This document shows positions 37,901 through 43,739 of a stretch of DNA of 64,000 nt, one piece after another. The notes under the pieces were generated by a model. It made no database searches and was not told the origin of the DNA. It worked only from the letters and a program-made list of their open reading frames with translations. Positions within the stretch are counted from its first letter, which is position 1. Each line of letters opens with the position of its first letter. The stretch is from Liolophura sinensis. Lineage: Eukaryota > Mollusca > Polyplacophora > Chitonida > Chitonidae. Made by a program: the position numbers and the translations under genes. The DNA lies in contig NC_088302.1 in NCBI RefSeq assembly GCF_032854445.1, positions 56,396,237 to 56,460,236 of the forward strand, written 5' to 3'.

Positions 37901-38387
37901 AGAACAGCGCTTGTGGCGAAAAGTAAACCGGCAGCCGTGAGGATCTACGATTACTATGAACCCGGTAACTTATACCCCTGTATCGTTTTAACGCCATGCC
38001 TTATGATGTGATGGAAATCATAATTGTAGCTTTACTCTCATGGGTATTGACTGAATTTGATAAACCGATGCACTTGGCAAATATGTCTTTCTTTAATATG
38101 GAAGTCACATATCTGAAAGTTACACTTGATGTTGTAGCACCTTACGTGTAAAAGAAAAGTACTCAACAACCGAAAAATGCATAGAAAAAGCTTTATACGT
38201 AATTACATTTAAGGAGATCTTAAATATGTCTCATAAACTGTGCTTTGTAGACAACCAGAAGACGGTATTCTATCAGTCCCATGTGCTAGAGGGGGCCTCT
38301 ATATGTGATGTGTGCGGAGCAGACTGTGGATGTGTACGAATTATGACATTTGTTTGCTCTTTATATGTATATTTATATTTCCCTTAA
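10834..38387 (+). CDS. TEP: Thioester-containing protein (alpha-2-macroglobulin/CD109/TEP family), 5' partial, 27 exons
   Basis: Secreted or surface-tethered protein that, in this family, covalently tags microbes or traps proteases through an internal thioester. Exons: 10834-10930, 11547-11777, 12153-12380, 12886-12987, 13241-13303, 14422-14613, 15049-15198, 17665-17826, 18326-18383, 19274-19502, 20891-21008, 23148-23261, 24304-24405, 24771-24899, 25613-25751, 26666-26842, 27109-27190, 27337-27493, 29495-29569, 33106-33283, 33701-33918, 34218-34367, 34550-34612, 36678-36787, 37371-37518, 37862-37964, 38251-38387. All join in frame to give 1,236 residues. Domains, in window numbering: MG3 1-95, MG4 96-185, MG5 186-304, MG6 with bait-like insert 305-500, MG7 505-630, CUB halves around the TED 705-1000, MG8/receptor-binding 1035-1236. 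Thioester GCGEQ is at 724-728; the probable catalytic His is 839. About 200 N-terminal residues are missing, beyond the satellite. His at the catalytic site and the C-terminal cysteines favour CD109/TEP over classical A2M. Class placement is inference; family is certain. Confidence 0.95.
10931..11546 (+). other. TEP intron with SINE-A insertion
   Basis: Apart from the complete SINE at 11117-11374 and its target duplications, this intron is plain AT-rich sequence. No other gene or repeat was seen. Confidence 0.8.
11117..11374 (+). mobile_element. tRNA-derived SINE, family A, full length
   Basis: Complete 258-bp element. The head has a tRNA-like A box (TGGCTCAGTTGGTAAGCG) and B box (GATTCAAGTCC), a conserved central part (TGCGGATGGTCGTGGGTTTC), and a tail with TTGAGTACGGCGTAAAACACC followed by (AATA)n. 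It is flanked by a perfect 12-bp target-site duplication (TATAAAATGAGA) at 11105-11116 and 11375-11386. Family A has at least six other copies in this window. It resembles tRNA-derived SINEs common in molluscs; I do not name the family. Confidence 0.93.
11547..11777 (+). CDS. TEP exon 2 (rest of MG3, into MG4)
   Basis: 77 codons in phase 0, acceptor cctttcag, donor TAC|gtaagt. It holds [10 protein letters not shown] and ends with [10 protein letters not shown], the linker that opens MG4 in A2M/C3/TEP proteins. Two N-glycosylation sequons are visible (NVT, NGS). Confidence 0.94.
12153..12380 (+). CDS. TEP exon 3 (MG4)
   Basis: 76 codons in phase 0, starting [13 protein letters not shown] and ending at KIAIK, with donor AAG|gtaaat. 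Typical MG beta-sandwich sequence; continues FKPG...AY from the previous exon without a frame change. Confidence 0.93.
12886..12987 (+). CDS. TEP exon 4 (MG4-MG5 boundary)
   Basis: 34 codons, [15 protein letters not shown]... to KSDKLQ, acceptor gtctag and donor CAG|gtaaaa, both phase 0. It matches the strand before MG5 in this family ([12 protein letters not shown] across the junction). Confidence 0.92.
13241..13303 (+). CDS. TEP exon 5 (MG5), followed by a GC donor
   Basis: 21 codons, [14 protein letters not shown] to VIYQ. The only frame-consistent join to exon 6 ([14 protein letters not shown]) uses CAG|gcaaag, a GC-AG intron. The nearby GT (AAA|gtattt, 8 bases later) would shift the frame. 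Confidence 0.9.
13304..14421 (+). other. TEP GC-AG intron, 1.1 kb
   Basis: Intron between exons 5 and 6, with a degraded SINE-A fragment at about 13545-13700. The rest is AT-rich sequence in which I see no gene, repeat or other feature. Confidence 0.75.
13545..13700 (+). mobile_element. Degraded SINE-A fragment
   Basis: Contains GTTAGAGCGCCAGTCTAGTA, AAGAGTCTCTCACAAATG, CGTGAGTTCAATCCAGCTCA and CCTCCCACCATAATGTTG, in the same order as the full-length family A copies, but with internal deletions and no tail. Confidence 0.7.
14422..14613 (+). CDS. TEP exon 6 (MG5)
   Basis: 64 codons, [17 protein letters not shown] to DGIFQNK, acceptor gtttccag, donor AAG|gtaatg. [12 protein letters not shown] and the VDG motif are typical of the MG5 end. 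Confidence 0.94.
15049..15198 (+). CDS. TEP exon 7 (start of MG6)
   Basis: 50 codons, acceptor atttcag, donor CAG|gtcagt. The hallmark [14 protein letters not shown] corresponds to the strongly conserved AVD-x-SVLLL stretch in MG6 of A2M, complement and TEPs. Confidence 0.95.
15261..15827. mobile_element. Foldback element / MITE, about 567 bp
   Basis: The two ends are inverted copies of each other over about 35 bp: the left starts AGCCCCGTCCAGACTATTCA, and the reverse complement of the right starts AGCCCCGTCCAAACTATCCA, continuing ACATC...TCAACTTT on both. The interior is rich in GTTGAA/TTCAAC motifs and codes for nothing recognisable, so it is non-autonomous. Flanks are TTA on the left and TTT on the right; a 3-bp target duplication with one change is possible. 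Superfamily not assigned. Confidence 0.8.
16035..17622. repeat. 66-bp minisatellite (about 24 copies) in TEP intron
   Basis: Unit runs through GACGTTTTGTGATGAGAATG, ACCCAGCCTTTTGTCATC, TTTGCAATCATTG and TAATACATCTTCAGT. The unit length is a multiple of three and stop-poor, which keeps frames open on both strands; those frames are not genes. The array ends 43 bp before the acceptor of exon 8. Confidence 0.95.
17665..17826 (+). CDS. TEP exon 8 (MG6)
   Basis: 54 codons from [16 protein letters not shown] to DAKEVFE, acceptor tccgtag, donor GAG|gtgggt. Aromatic-rich FFQFWPQ and WWPYYPVYF lie before the bait-like region. Confidence 0.9.
17983..18152 (-). mobile_element. SINE-A copy, minus strand, degraded
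   Basis: Reads, in reverse, the family A tail (GTTTTACGCCATACTCAAGA on the plus strand), then GTGGCCAGTATTATGATGGG and the GGGAAACCCAGGACCATAAG centre. The tRNA-like head is lost or too diverged to see. Confidence 0.8.
18326..18383 (+). CDS. TEP exon 9 (MG6)
   Basis: [19 protein letters not shown] plus one base. Two donors overlap here: gtatgt at 18380 and gtaagt at 18384. Only the second gives the phase (1) needed to join exon 10, so the end is 18383. NAG-hydrophobic-TD is the family motif. Confidence 0.88.
18384..19273 (+). other. TEP intron, 0.9 kb, no feature seen
   Basis: Contains a short G-rich tract (GGGGGAGGGGGTG near 18470) and GC-richer stretches, but no open frame with family resemblance, tandem repeat or mobile element that I can support. 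Confidence 0.7.
19274..19502 (+). CDS. TEP exon 10 (bait-like insert and FPETWLW)
   Basis: 75 codons with split codons at both ends (Tyr, Gly). First comes a Gly/His/Met/Pro-rich stretch ([22 protein letters not shown]) in the position of the bait/anaphylatoxin region, then [11 protein letters not shown], one of the most conserved motifs of the family. There are no cysteines in the insert and no anaphylatoxin-type cysteine pattern. Confidence 0.95.
19534..20622. repeat. 40-bp minisatellite (about 27 copies) in TEP intron
   Basis: Unit: TAACCAGGCCGTGGTTGTTG followed by TGGTCAAGAGGCGGATGTTG. Two subtypes alternate in the right half (AGCTAACAGACGG versus GGTCAAGAGGCGG), suggesting an 80-bp dimer. 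Starts 32 bp after the exon 10 donor. Confidence 0.95.
20679..20873 (+). mobile_element. 5'-truncated SINE-A at the exon 11 acceptor
   Basis: Begins within the B-box region (GTGAGTTCAAGTACAGC) and ends with the family A tail and (AATA)n. Flanked by an imperfect target duplication, TATTGTTGCCCTCT at 20667 and TATTGTTGCTCTC at 20874. The right duplication is the pyrimidine tract of the next exon, which starts at 20891. Confidence 0.88.
20891..21008 (+). CDS. TEP exon 11 (start of MG7)
   Basis: 39 codons, with a split Gly shared with exon 10. [20 protein letters not shown] is the canonical family motif (VPDTITSW) opening MG7. Acceptor ctctcatag, donor AAG|gtatac. Confidence 0.95.
21088..22640. 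repeat. 70-bp minisatellite (about 22 copies) in TEP intron
   Basis: Unit: TGTGTGTTACTGATAGGCAA, ATCGTCAGTCGTGTAGACCT, ATATTCTCCGTGTGCCATTT, GTATACATAG. Copies vary by substitutions and small deletions; no exon-like part was recognised. Confidence 0.95.
22641..23147 (+). other. TEP intron remainder before exon 12
   Basis: Unique sequence of about 0.5 kb with a short G-rich run (GGAGGGGGGAGGGGG near 22650). I see no gene or repeat. Confidence 0.7.
23148..23261 (+). CDS. TEP exon 12 (MG7)
   Basis: 38 codons, phase 0 at both ends. [19 protein letters not shown] is the canonical PFF-x-x-NLPYS-x-x-RGE motif of MG7. Donor CAG|gtgaag. Confidence 0.96.
23262..24303 (+). other. TEP intron, 1.0 kb, no feature seen
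   Basis: AT-rich unique sequence. No open frame with protein-family resemblance, tandem repeat or mobile element could be supported. Confidence 0.7.
24304..24405 (+). CDS. TEP exon 13 (MG7)
   Basis: 34 codons, [14 protein letters not shown] to APQTQTIH, acceptor ctgtag, donor CAC|gtaaga. Phase 0 at both ends; continues the MG7 sandwich into exon 14. Confidence 0.9.
24771..24899 (+). CDS. TEP exon 14 (MG7 end / first CUB half)
   Basis: 43 codons, [15 protein letters not shown] to RMLLVE. The motif HFPIIP...[12 protein letters not shown]...[10 protein letters not shown] corresponds to the family's strand just before the first CUB segment. Donor GAA|gtcagt. Confidence 0.93.
25095..25612 (+). 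repeat. 106-bp array: five copies of the exon 15 acceptor region
   Basis: Units start at 25095, 25201, 25307, 25413 and 25519. The first four each carry TTTCGTTTCCAG followed by CCAGAAGGTGTG, nearly identical to the true acceptor and first codons of exon 15 (TTTCGTTTCCAG|GCAGAAGGTGTC). Decoy exon starts would be 25189, 25295, 25401 and 25507; the real one is 25613. Read in the exon 15 frame, each decoy meets a stop within about 25 codons. Confidence 0.95.
25613..25751 (+). CDS. TEP exon 15 (first CUB half)
   Basis: 46 codons plus one base: [16 protein letters not shown] to RVSAV. Family counterpart is the EG-x-PRE(E/Y)...segment leading to the TED. Acceptor cgtttccag, donor G|gtaagt. The last of five copies of its own acceptor region is the real one. 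Confidence 0.94.
25986..26245 (-). mobile_element. SINE-A copy, minus strand, near full length
   Basis: Plus strand starts (TTTA)n then GATTGGTGTTTTACGCCATA, the reverse complement of the family A tail, and ends with the reverse of the tRNA-like head (ATTACGCTGCGCTATCGCGC then TAACCGACTGATTACCGG). No clean target duplication was found. Confidence 0.88.
26666..26842 (+). CDS. TEP exon 16 (thioester motif, TED start)
   Basis: 58 codons with split Gly codons at both ends. [17 protein letters not shown] carries the thioester: Cys and Gln of GCGEQ at codons 26725-26727 and 26734-26736. MPTGCGEQ is intact, so the beta-cysteinyl-gamma-glutamyl bond can form. Residues after it (YLSSTQQL) begin the alpha/alpha barrel. 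Confidence 0.98.
27109..27190 (+). CDS. TEP exon 17 (TED)
   Basis: 26 codons with split Gly and Trp: [27 protein letters not shown]. This is the GYQ-x-(E/Q)L-x-Y...DGSFSAFG-x-x-D-x-SGS-x-WLTAF motif of the thioester domain. Acceptor attag, donor TG|gtcagt. Confidence 0.97.
27337..27493 (+). CDS. TEP exon 18 (TED, catalytic His)
   Basis: 52 codons after a split Trp: [13 protein letters not shown] to GRIIHKNMQ. The His at codon 27479-27481 (residue 839, 114 after the thioester Cys) sits where C3, C4B and CD109 have the catalytic His and human A2M has Asn, so hydroxyl-directed bonding is expected. Donor ATGCAG|gtgaac; this edge is copied about 36 times in the following intron. Confidence 0.95.
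27494..29340 (+). repeat. 50-bp array built from the exon 18 donor edge (about 36 copies)
   Basis: Units of 46-50 bp: GTTATGCAGGTAAACATGCG, TGCGCAGTGTTGTATGTTAG, AAGATGTGCA. Each repeats the real exon/intron border, where the exon ends ATGCAG and the intron starts GTGAAC...GCGTG...AAGATGTACAGTTGTGC. Most copies keep CAG|GTAAAC or CAG|GTGAAC, so the intron starts with dozens of donor-like sites. Reading past the true donor hits a TAA after five codons. Confidence 0.93.
29495..29569 (+). CDS. TEP exon 19 (TED)
   Basis: 25 codons, [19 protein letters not shown] to DLDN. It follows His839 directly (IIHKNMQ-GG), as in CD109 and C3. Acceptor gttactag, donor AAT|gtaagt. Its 3' edge is copied in the next intron. 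Confidence 0.95.
29570..29896 (+). repeat. 42-bp array built from the exon 19 donor edge, nine GTAAGT sites
   Basis: GTAAGT recurs at 29570 (true donor), 29598, 29640, 29682, 29724, 29752, 29794, 29836 and 29878, at spacings of 42 bp or 28 bp (one 14-bp third lost). The bases before each (CTGTGATCTGGACAGT) copy the exon end (CAGTGATCTGGACAAT), and those after it (ACAGGATCTATAGGGACAAA) copy the intron start. Confidence 0.95.
29897..33105 (+). repeat. 78-bp array built from the exon 20 acceptor edge (about 41 copies)
   Basis: Each unit holds an acceptor-like ...TCTCCCCTAG or ...TCTTATCTAG, then a copy of the first ~16 codons of exon 20 (GACCAAGATCAGCGCTGCCA, CGGCCAAGAGCAGAGAGTAT), then spacer TCTAGTTTACCTGTAT. 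The last copies start at 32872, 32950 and 33028, exactly 78 bp apart and in register with the real exon at 33106. Similarity to the exon falls off leftward (GATCTGCACCGATACATTAG type). Read in the exon frame, each decoy runs into the TAG of the next acceptor. Confidence 0.94.
33106..33283 (+). CDS. TEP exon 20 (TED)
   Basis: 59 codons plus one base: [20 protein letters not shown], then [15 protein letters not shown], matching the family motif in which a residue pair Y-A-(I/L)-A-(I/L)-x-x-YAL follows an (Y/F)LE helix. Acceptor ctcccgtag, donor G|gttcgt. GAG|gtaaac at 33166 is an internal donor-like site but coding clearly continues. Confidence 0.93.
33284..33700 (+). other. TEP intron, 0.4 kb, no feature seen
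   Basis: Unique AT-rich sequence between exons 20 and 21. Confidence 0.7.
33701..33918 (+). CDS. TEP exon 21 (TED end)
   Basis: 72 codons after a split Asp: DGTKHWEGP to [21 protein letters not shown] and [17 protein letters not shown] (across the next junction) are the diagnostic C-terminal TED motifs. Acceptor aatttaag, donor CAG|gttacc. Confidence 0.97.
34218..34367 (+). CDS. TEP exon 22 (TED/CUB border)
   Basis: 50 codons, [16 protein letters not shown] to VFQTAQ, acceptor gattaag, donor CAG|gtgaga. The second CUB half begins after the DTVVALQAL helix. Confidence 0.95.
34550..34612 (+). CDS. TEP exon 23 (CUB to MG8)
   Basis: 21 codons, [21 protein letters not shown], phase 0. A-x-GSG-x-ALVQ is the family strand leading into the receptor-binding domain. 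A perfect GTAAGT lies inside the exon at 34559 (AAC|GTAAGT). Confidence 0.92.
34613..36677 (+). other. TEP intron, 2.1 kb, with SINE-B
   Basis: Holds the SINE-B copy at 36022-36382. The remaining sequence is AT-rich and unique; short minus-strand open frames there show no family resemblance. Confidence 0.75.
36022..36382 (+). mobile_element. tRNA-derived SINE, family B, complete (361 bp)
   Basis: Bounded by a perfect 14-bp target duplication, TCCACGCGCACATG, at 36008-36021 and 36383-36396. The head has an A box (TAGCACAGTTGGTGAAGCG) and a B box (GGATCAATCC). The tail reads TTGTTGAGTACGACGTTAAA, CCCC, then (ACTC)n. Distinct from family A in body sequence but with a related tail core. Confidence 0.93.
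36678..36787 (+). CDS. TEP exon 24 (MG8 / receptor-binding)
   Basis: 36 codons plus two bases: [18 protein letters not shown] to IQACA. (V/Q)VS-x-x-Y(N/H)V is the family MG8 start. Donor CA|gtaagt. Confidence 0.94.
36788..37370 (+). other. TEP intron with short 21-bp repeats
   Basis: Unique sequence apart from the array at 37060-37206. Confidence 0.75.
37060..37206. repeat. About seven imperfect 21-bp repeats
   Basis: Degenerate copies of CGCAGTATCGTTCCATCGCC with substitutions and small indels. Confidence 0.85.
37371..37518 (+). CDS. TEP exon 25 (MG8)
   Basis: 49 codons after a split Gln: [20 protein letters not shown] to [20 protein letters not shown] corresponds to the GM(A/T)-x-(V/I)EVG-x-PTGF signature of the receptor-binding domain. 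Confidence 0.96.
37862..37964 (+). CDS. TEP exon 26 (MG8)
   Basis: 34 codons plus one base. [34 protein letters not shown] matches the family's C-x-x-(V/F)...KPA-x-V-x-(V/I)YDYYEP motif. Split Gly/Asp codon at its end joins exon 27. Confidence 0.96.
38251..38387 (+). CDS. TEP last exon (cysteine cluster, stop)
   Basis: 44 codons and TAA at 38385-38387. After [12 protein letters not shown] comes [10 protein letters not shown], a C-terminal cysteine cluster of the type seen in invertebrate TEPs, then a short hydrophobic tail with a further Cys ([12 protein letters not shown]). A possible donor, TGT|GTACGA at 38334, would remove this tail and imply another exon that I could not find. No clear AATAAA follows within the next 400 bp. 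Confidence 0.85.
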
Positions 38388-38404
38388 ACCATAAACTAAT
38401 GGTA

Positions 38405-38817
38405 TATTTGTGGTTGAGCGGTTCATGGTTGGTTGACAGGTTCATTTGTTGTTGACAGGTTCATTTGTTGTTGACAGGTTCAAAGGTGGTTGAAAGGTTC
38501 ATTTGTGGTTGACAGATTCATTTGTTCATGGGCCCATGGGTGGTTGGCACGTTTATGGACTGTTGACAGGCTCATGGGTGGTTGACTGGTTCATGGGTTG
38601 TTGACTTGTTCATGGGTTGTTGGCTTGTTCATGGATGGCTGACAGGTTAATGGACTGTAGACAGGCTCATGGGTGATTGGCAGGTTCATGGGTTGTTGAC
38701 AAGTTTGTGGGTAGTTGACTGGTTCCTGAGTGGTTGACTGGATCATGGGTGGTTGACAGGTTTATGGACTGTTGACAGGCCCATGGGTGATTGGCAGGTT
38801 CATGGGTGGTTGACAGG
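38405..38817. repeat. About 20-bp imperfect tandem repeats
   Basis: Loose repeats of GGTTCATGGGTGGTTGACAG, starting 18 bp after the TEP stop codon and so probably within its 3' untranslated region. Confidence 0.9.
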
Positions 38818-39309
38818 TGCAGTTGAAATCGGACAGCGCACAGAGGAAACCCCCATGCCTTACCAAATAACTAATCAGTTTAACCTACAAGTACAAAATA
38901 ACGTCAACTTAGCGAAAGTATATCAGTGGTCATTAAGTAGCTTAAAGGCTTGTTCGCCTGTGCTAGAATAATGACTTCAACCACTTACCATAACCCATTG
39001 AAGAATGACATTGTACTGTACATTTACAACATACTTTCACATTTTCAGAACTAACCCATTAATGGCCAAGGTGACCGCTTCCAGAAACTAATTATCATGT
39101 ACGTGGTGTAAAATTAAAGAAAATTATTTGTGTGAAGTTGAGCATTTAGCTTCGTTTGTTTATCCCATCTGGTCTCTGCGTCAAAGGTATAGTTTGATCG
39201 TCCTAAACACATGACTCACGAGGTGTGGATTATACTCTGGCATTGCACGGGAAATTTTAAGATTCCCTGACTCTCACTGTTAGGGGGTTTGGTGGCAATA
39301 CGCGGTCGA

Positions 39310-39608
39310 CAGCGCAAGTATGGCCGACGGCCGTAATGTGGCTGATTGCCCTAGTGTGGCTGAATGAGCTAATGTGGCTGAATGCGCTAGTGTGGCCAGT
39401 TGCACTGGTGTGGCCGATTGCACTGGTGTGGCCGACGGCGCTAGCGTGGTTGATTGCGCTAAAGTGACTCATTGCGCTGGTGGGCGACGGCACTGGTGTC
39501 GACGATTGCGCTAGTGTGGCCGACGGCGTTGATGTGGCCGGCTGTGCTAGTGTGGCTGCTTGCGACAGTGTGGCTGATTGCGCTAATGTGGCGGATTGCG
39601 CAATCTCA
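39310..39608. repeat. 18-bp GC-rich tandem repeat (about 16 copies)
   Basis: Copies of GCGCTAGTGTGGCTGATT and variants. The unit length is a multiple of three, so short Ala/Ser/Thr- and Val/Ala/Asp-rich frames are open on both strands; these are by-products. Confidence 0.92.
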
Positions 39609-40236
39609 CGATCGTCCATGACCACTGACTTCCACCAATATGGTGTGCATGTCTCTAGGTGGGAAAGTTCCTAAATAACTTGCCAAAGACAGATGTTTTA
39701 CCTCGTACACTGCAGGTTTATTCATCCATAAAAGTGACCGCCACCGTATAGGAAAGTACTGCGACAATCATTCTATGAATCTATCAATCAGTTCAACCAT
39801 GGAGGCATACATAGATTTCTATCGGAAATCAGAAGCTCCGAAAACCGAATCTGCTGCATGACAGAGGTATAACAAAGAAAAAAAGGTCTTTCCTCGGCAT
39901 CCAAAATGTGTGTCTGAAACCCTCCGATATGTGGCAACCCCTAAACCAGAGTGAGAAGAATTTGAGTGTCTGGATGGTTTTGCACTGATTCATTCGTCAG
40001 ACAGGAGAATCATGTCTGATAAATACTGGACTGGATGGCCTTGACATAGATTTGCGCGAGAATACGGGAATGTGAGAATATAATTAACTGTGGCAGTCTA
40101 TGTGTTGTAACATGCTGCATCACTGTAGCATAATTCCGGAGAACGGTGACAATTTCAAGTTCAGTCATATTTCAAGTTCATATTGGGCAACAGCTGGGAA
40201 TAGCACTAAAGGCAGGATAAAGACAACATACTGCAA

Positions 40237-40452
40237 GCCTGTGTTGCTGAGTGTTTAGCGCACTAGCGCAGCACAATGACTAGAGCCTCCCACTAAAGGG
40301 CTGAGTTCAAGTCCAGCTCATGCTGCCAGCCCCCTGCAGATGGTCGTTGGTTTTCCACGGGATCTGTTCGGTTTCCTGCCGCCATTATACTCGCCGCCAT
40401 CGTACACACACATGCACGTGAAATATTCTTGAGTGTGGCGTAAAACACGTTC
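40237..40452 (+). mobile_element. SINE-A copy, diverged
   Basis: Head GTGTTTAGCGCACTAGCGCA, B box GAGTTCAAGTCCAGC, centre GCAGATGGTCGTTGG, tail TATTCTTGAGTGTGGCGTAA. Internal deletion of the CTTCCTCT-GTACGTGGG part and no A-rich tail. Confidence 0.85.
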
Positions 40453-41406
40453 TACCTTACTGGTCTTAATGCACTGCTATATTCATGAAAAGGCAAACGT
40501 AATAAAATACTGTTTAATTCTTATAACGTATACAGAACTGTTATGGACGAAAACGTTTCTATCACAGGTAAATAACACTTCCTACAAACAGCATAAGATT
40601 TAAATTTCTTATTTAAAACAAATACATTCTTAAAAAAAATACAATGAACATTAACAAATTATATAATATTTTAGATATAGACATCACCTTGTCTTCGCAG
40701 TAATAAGGACAGGTTGTAAGGAAGACTCAGTTCTTGTACAATATGATAATTACTGCATAACAGAAACACGACTACACTGTAATGCCAGTTATTCAGATTG
40801 TATGATAGGACTTCTGAAGATTTCTGTTGATTACCAGACACCACGTCGTTGTAATCAGAAAGCCTTTCAAGTGACGACATTTATTCTCATGTTGGGTCAC
40901 AGCAAGAATTATCATATTTTGCATTAACCGTCTGGCAGAGCTAACCAGTCATAAGCGTCCATACTAACAGCTGGTGATAATGGACTTGCACTGGCTCATA
41001 ACAGAGTGCTGCCTTGCCTTCGTGCAAAGGATGGGGAAATACAGCACAGACGCGGCCATAACTGCAGCGACTTCATAAGCTGAAAGCCAAGGTTCCATAG
41101 AAAAACATAAAGTTCCAATGCATGGACGCTTGGGTATCACTCGTTTCTACCCTGATACCTCGACGTGCCAGGCTAATTGGTTTATACTTTAACATAATTC
41201 TTTTATGCGTTAAAATGGCGGTTAGGATCTCGTTCTTTGTGCGCTTTAACAAAGGACAAAAATAACACACAATTATCTCTTTCTAAATCAAAAGGTCGGG
41301 TAATTTAAAGCAAACTAATAGGTTTTAAAATAATCTCCAATGAAGAAAATCCTTGAGGGTGCACCAAAACGTAAAACATTAAATGAAATATTTAGAAATT
41401 AAATTC

Positions 41407-41412
41407 TTTATT
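41407..41412 (-). terminator. Candidate polyadenylation signal for OBI1
   Basis: AATAAA on the minus strand (TTTATT on plus), 47 bp beyond the OBI1 stop codon. It is the nearest consensus signal; others farther on (for example near 40873) cannot be excluded. Confidence 0.5.
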
Positions 41413-41458
41413 AGGTACAAAGTATGTTCTTAAATATTATGCTCCACAGGTTATGAAA

Positions 41459-43739
41459 CTAAAAACTAAGTTTGGATGATTTAACAGGACTGAAGGACAT
41501 ATCTGTGTCGTCAGTATCGGTCTCAAACAGCCGTTTCTTTGGCTCTGGGAGAAAAGACCCGTCCAACGTTGACACGTTTGAATTCATAGAAGAGTTTGAA
41601 ACGTAACTATAATTGTTGACTTTTTCTGAATGCAAATGACTTGACATTGGATGGGTTGACCCACTAGATATTATAGATTGAGAAAAGGAGACACTGGATT
41701 GTTCTGGTGCGGGATAACTGTTTGACTTAGCCAAGCCAGTCTGGTTTGTCCAATTCGAAAACCCTGCTTGCCCAGAACCCCTTGGCTGGAAACCATTGGT
41801 CGAATCATTGCTTTGACCATACAAGATACCGCTGCTAACAGGCACAGCTGATGTGTACGATAAAGGGGCTAAAGAAGTCGCTCCTGGTATATTGCTGATT
41901 GGGGGAGGTAAAGTCAAGGAGACTGTTGTGAAGCTCGGAAGATGACTTCCACTTGTGAAAGGTAATGCATTTAGGGAACTCAGTCCACCTGATGCAGATG
42001 GTAACGGTGGAGCAATGGCAGATGGTAACGGTGGGGCAATGGCGGATAGTGAATACGAGGAAGTTGATGTGATGTGGGGCTCACCAATACCAGAGATGAT
42101 AGCGCCAATCTGTGTGATAGCAGGGTAAGATGTTTGTCTAGGGACATGTGAGTTAGAGGCACGGTGTGCTGCTAGAGTCTGTTCCAATTTCCACAGTGAG
42201 GAGGTCAGCGAGTCGGTGCTCTTATTATTTGTCACGACAGACTGGCTGAGGGCAGATGTGGAGTCAAATGTGCCAGGCTGTGAGCTGCTGTCGATGGCTC
42301 CATGACACCTGTACACAGCATGGTTCACAGATGACGTGGATGGCTTTGACAAGGACTGAGAGAGAAGAAACGTTGCTGAATCCATGGAAGACTTGTGCCC
42401 AGGAGCAGAAGGTTGAGTAAACTGGGGAGTAGACCTCAGCACCTGGGAAACCACACTACCAGTTATACTGGTTTTATCACCAGTGAGCAGTGCACAAGAA
42501 ACACCAGCTGTGGTGCTCTCAGAGGACAGGTGTCTGTCAGTGGTAACTCTGTCTACTCCAGAGGCGGTATAATCACCTCTTAGACTGCTCCCAAATGATG
42601 AGGACGATTGGAGAGAAGTCGGTTTGTAACTGTCCAGTGATGCCGACAGACAACTTCTGGGGTCGACTGAGGATAAACCAGTGCTTCTTTGATCAGACAT
42701 GTGGGAGCTGACGATGTGTCCAACATGATTTGAGGAGAAAGTTTGATCGGAGAGTTCTGATGGTATCGTTTGGAAGTCATTTCTCGATGAAGCCAAGCTT
42801 TTGTTAGTTTGTTTTATGGATTTATTCTTAGTAGCTTTAACAACTGGTGACGGCTGTTCCAGAGGGGAATCTGCAGAGGGTTCTCCTCTTGCTCCTCCTC
42901 CCAAGGAATTTCGTTCTTGAACTTTCCGTTCAGCCATACTAAACAGTTTCATGCAGTCCCTGAGTTCAGGAGTAACAGAAATGTCTAATTCGTCCAGCTC
43001 ATTTTCAATATCTAGAGTATCATTTAAATCTTTTGACGATGATCTAATACCTTGCTCGGAGCTAGACTTGACAGACTCTTTTGCAGTGTTCGCCTTTCTT
43101 TCGGTAGAATATTTCTCTTCAGGCACATACTTAACAATTTCTTGTTGCTTCCGTTGGTTATCCGTAGCAAATTCTGCTGATGAAGATACCACAGTGCTTG
43201 GGGTAGTTTCCTTTGATTCTGGATCGTCTGTAGAGGACTGAGAAAATGGGCTAGGCATCTCAAGGTCAAAAGAGGACATTTTAGAATTAGGAGGGGTGTC
43301 TTCAGGCAGAGCAAAGCTCACCTTCTTAGAACCTTTAGTTGGAGAATTGAAAGGTTTTGTTGAATCTTTGCTATCGTTGTTGACTAGAATACCACTCACA
43401 CTTTTTGTTTCAAGAATTTTAGCTGTGTGTCTGCTCAAGCTCTCACCAGATGGCTGTGCAACAACAACAGCCCTCTTTACATCATCATAATCCATGAACA
43501 ATTTTTTCTTGTGACTTTGCTTTTCTACAGGTTTTGCCTGGAGTTCATCTGATGGCTGTTTTGGTTTACTATCTGAGCTCTTTCCTTCCTCGCTTTCAGT
43601 TCCTCTCAATTCAGAGAGCTCTTCCTCCAGTTCCTCGATGTAACCATCACTCTTCTGAAGAGCCTTGTTCAACTGGTGCACCTCTTTCTCATATGAGTCA
43701 ATCTGCGACTGAAGAGCTGCCACAGTAGAGCGACCATAC
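41459..43739 (-). CDS. OBI1 exon 6 (coiled-coil end and disordered tail)
   Basis: One base completing Arg, then 759 codons and TAG at 41459-41461. Starts YGRSTVAALQSQIDSYEKEV with the coiled coil to about ELEEELSELRG, followed by a Lys/Ser/Pro-rich region (HKKKLFMDYDDVKRAV near its start) and a long Ser/Thr/Pro tail with low-complexity stretches (SAIAPPLPSAIAPPLPSA). Acceptor catttag. An open frame extends upstream to 44080 through the intron array. Confidence 0.95.

Larger units (their letters stand above)
38388..41458. other. Tail-to-tail intergenic region between TEP and OBI1
   Basis: Contains the arrays at 38405-38817 and 39310-39608 and a SINE-A at 40237-40452. The rest is unique AT-rich sequence, part of which must be the two 3' untranslated regions. 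No further gene is seen. Confidence 0.8.

Noticed and set aside
39257-39674. Ala/Ser/Thr-rich frame of about 120 codons in the intergenic region
   Set aside because: It follows an 18-bp tandem repeat and is open on both strands.
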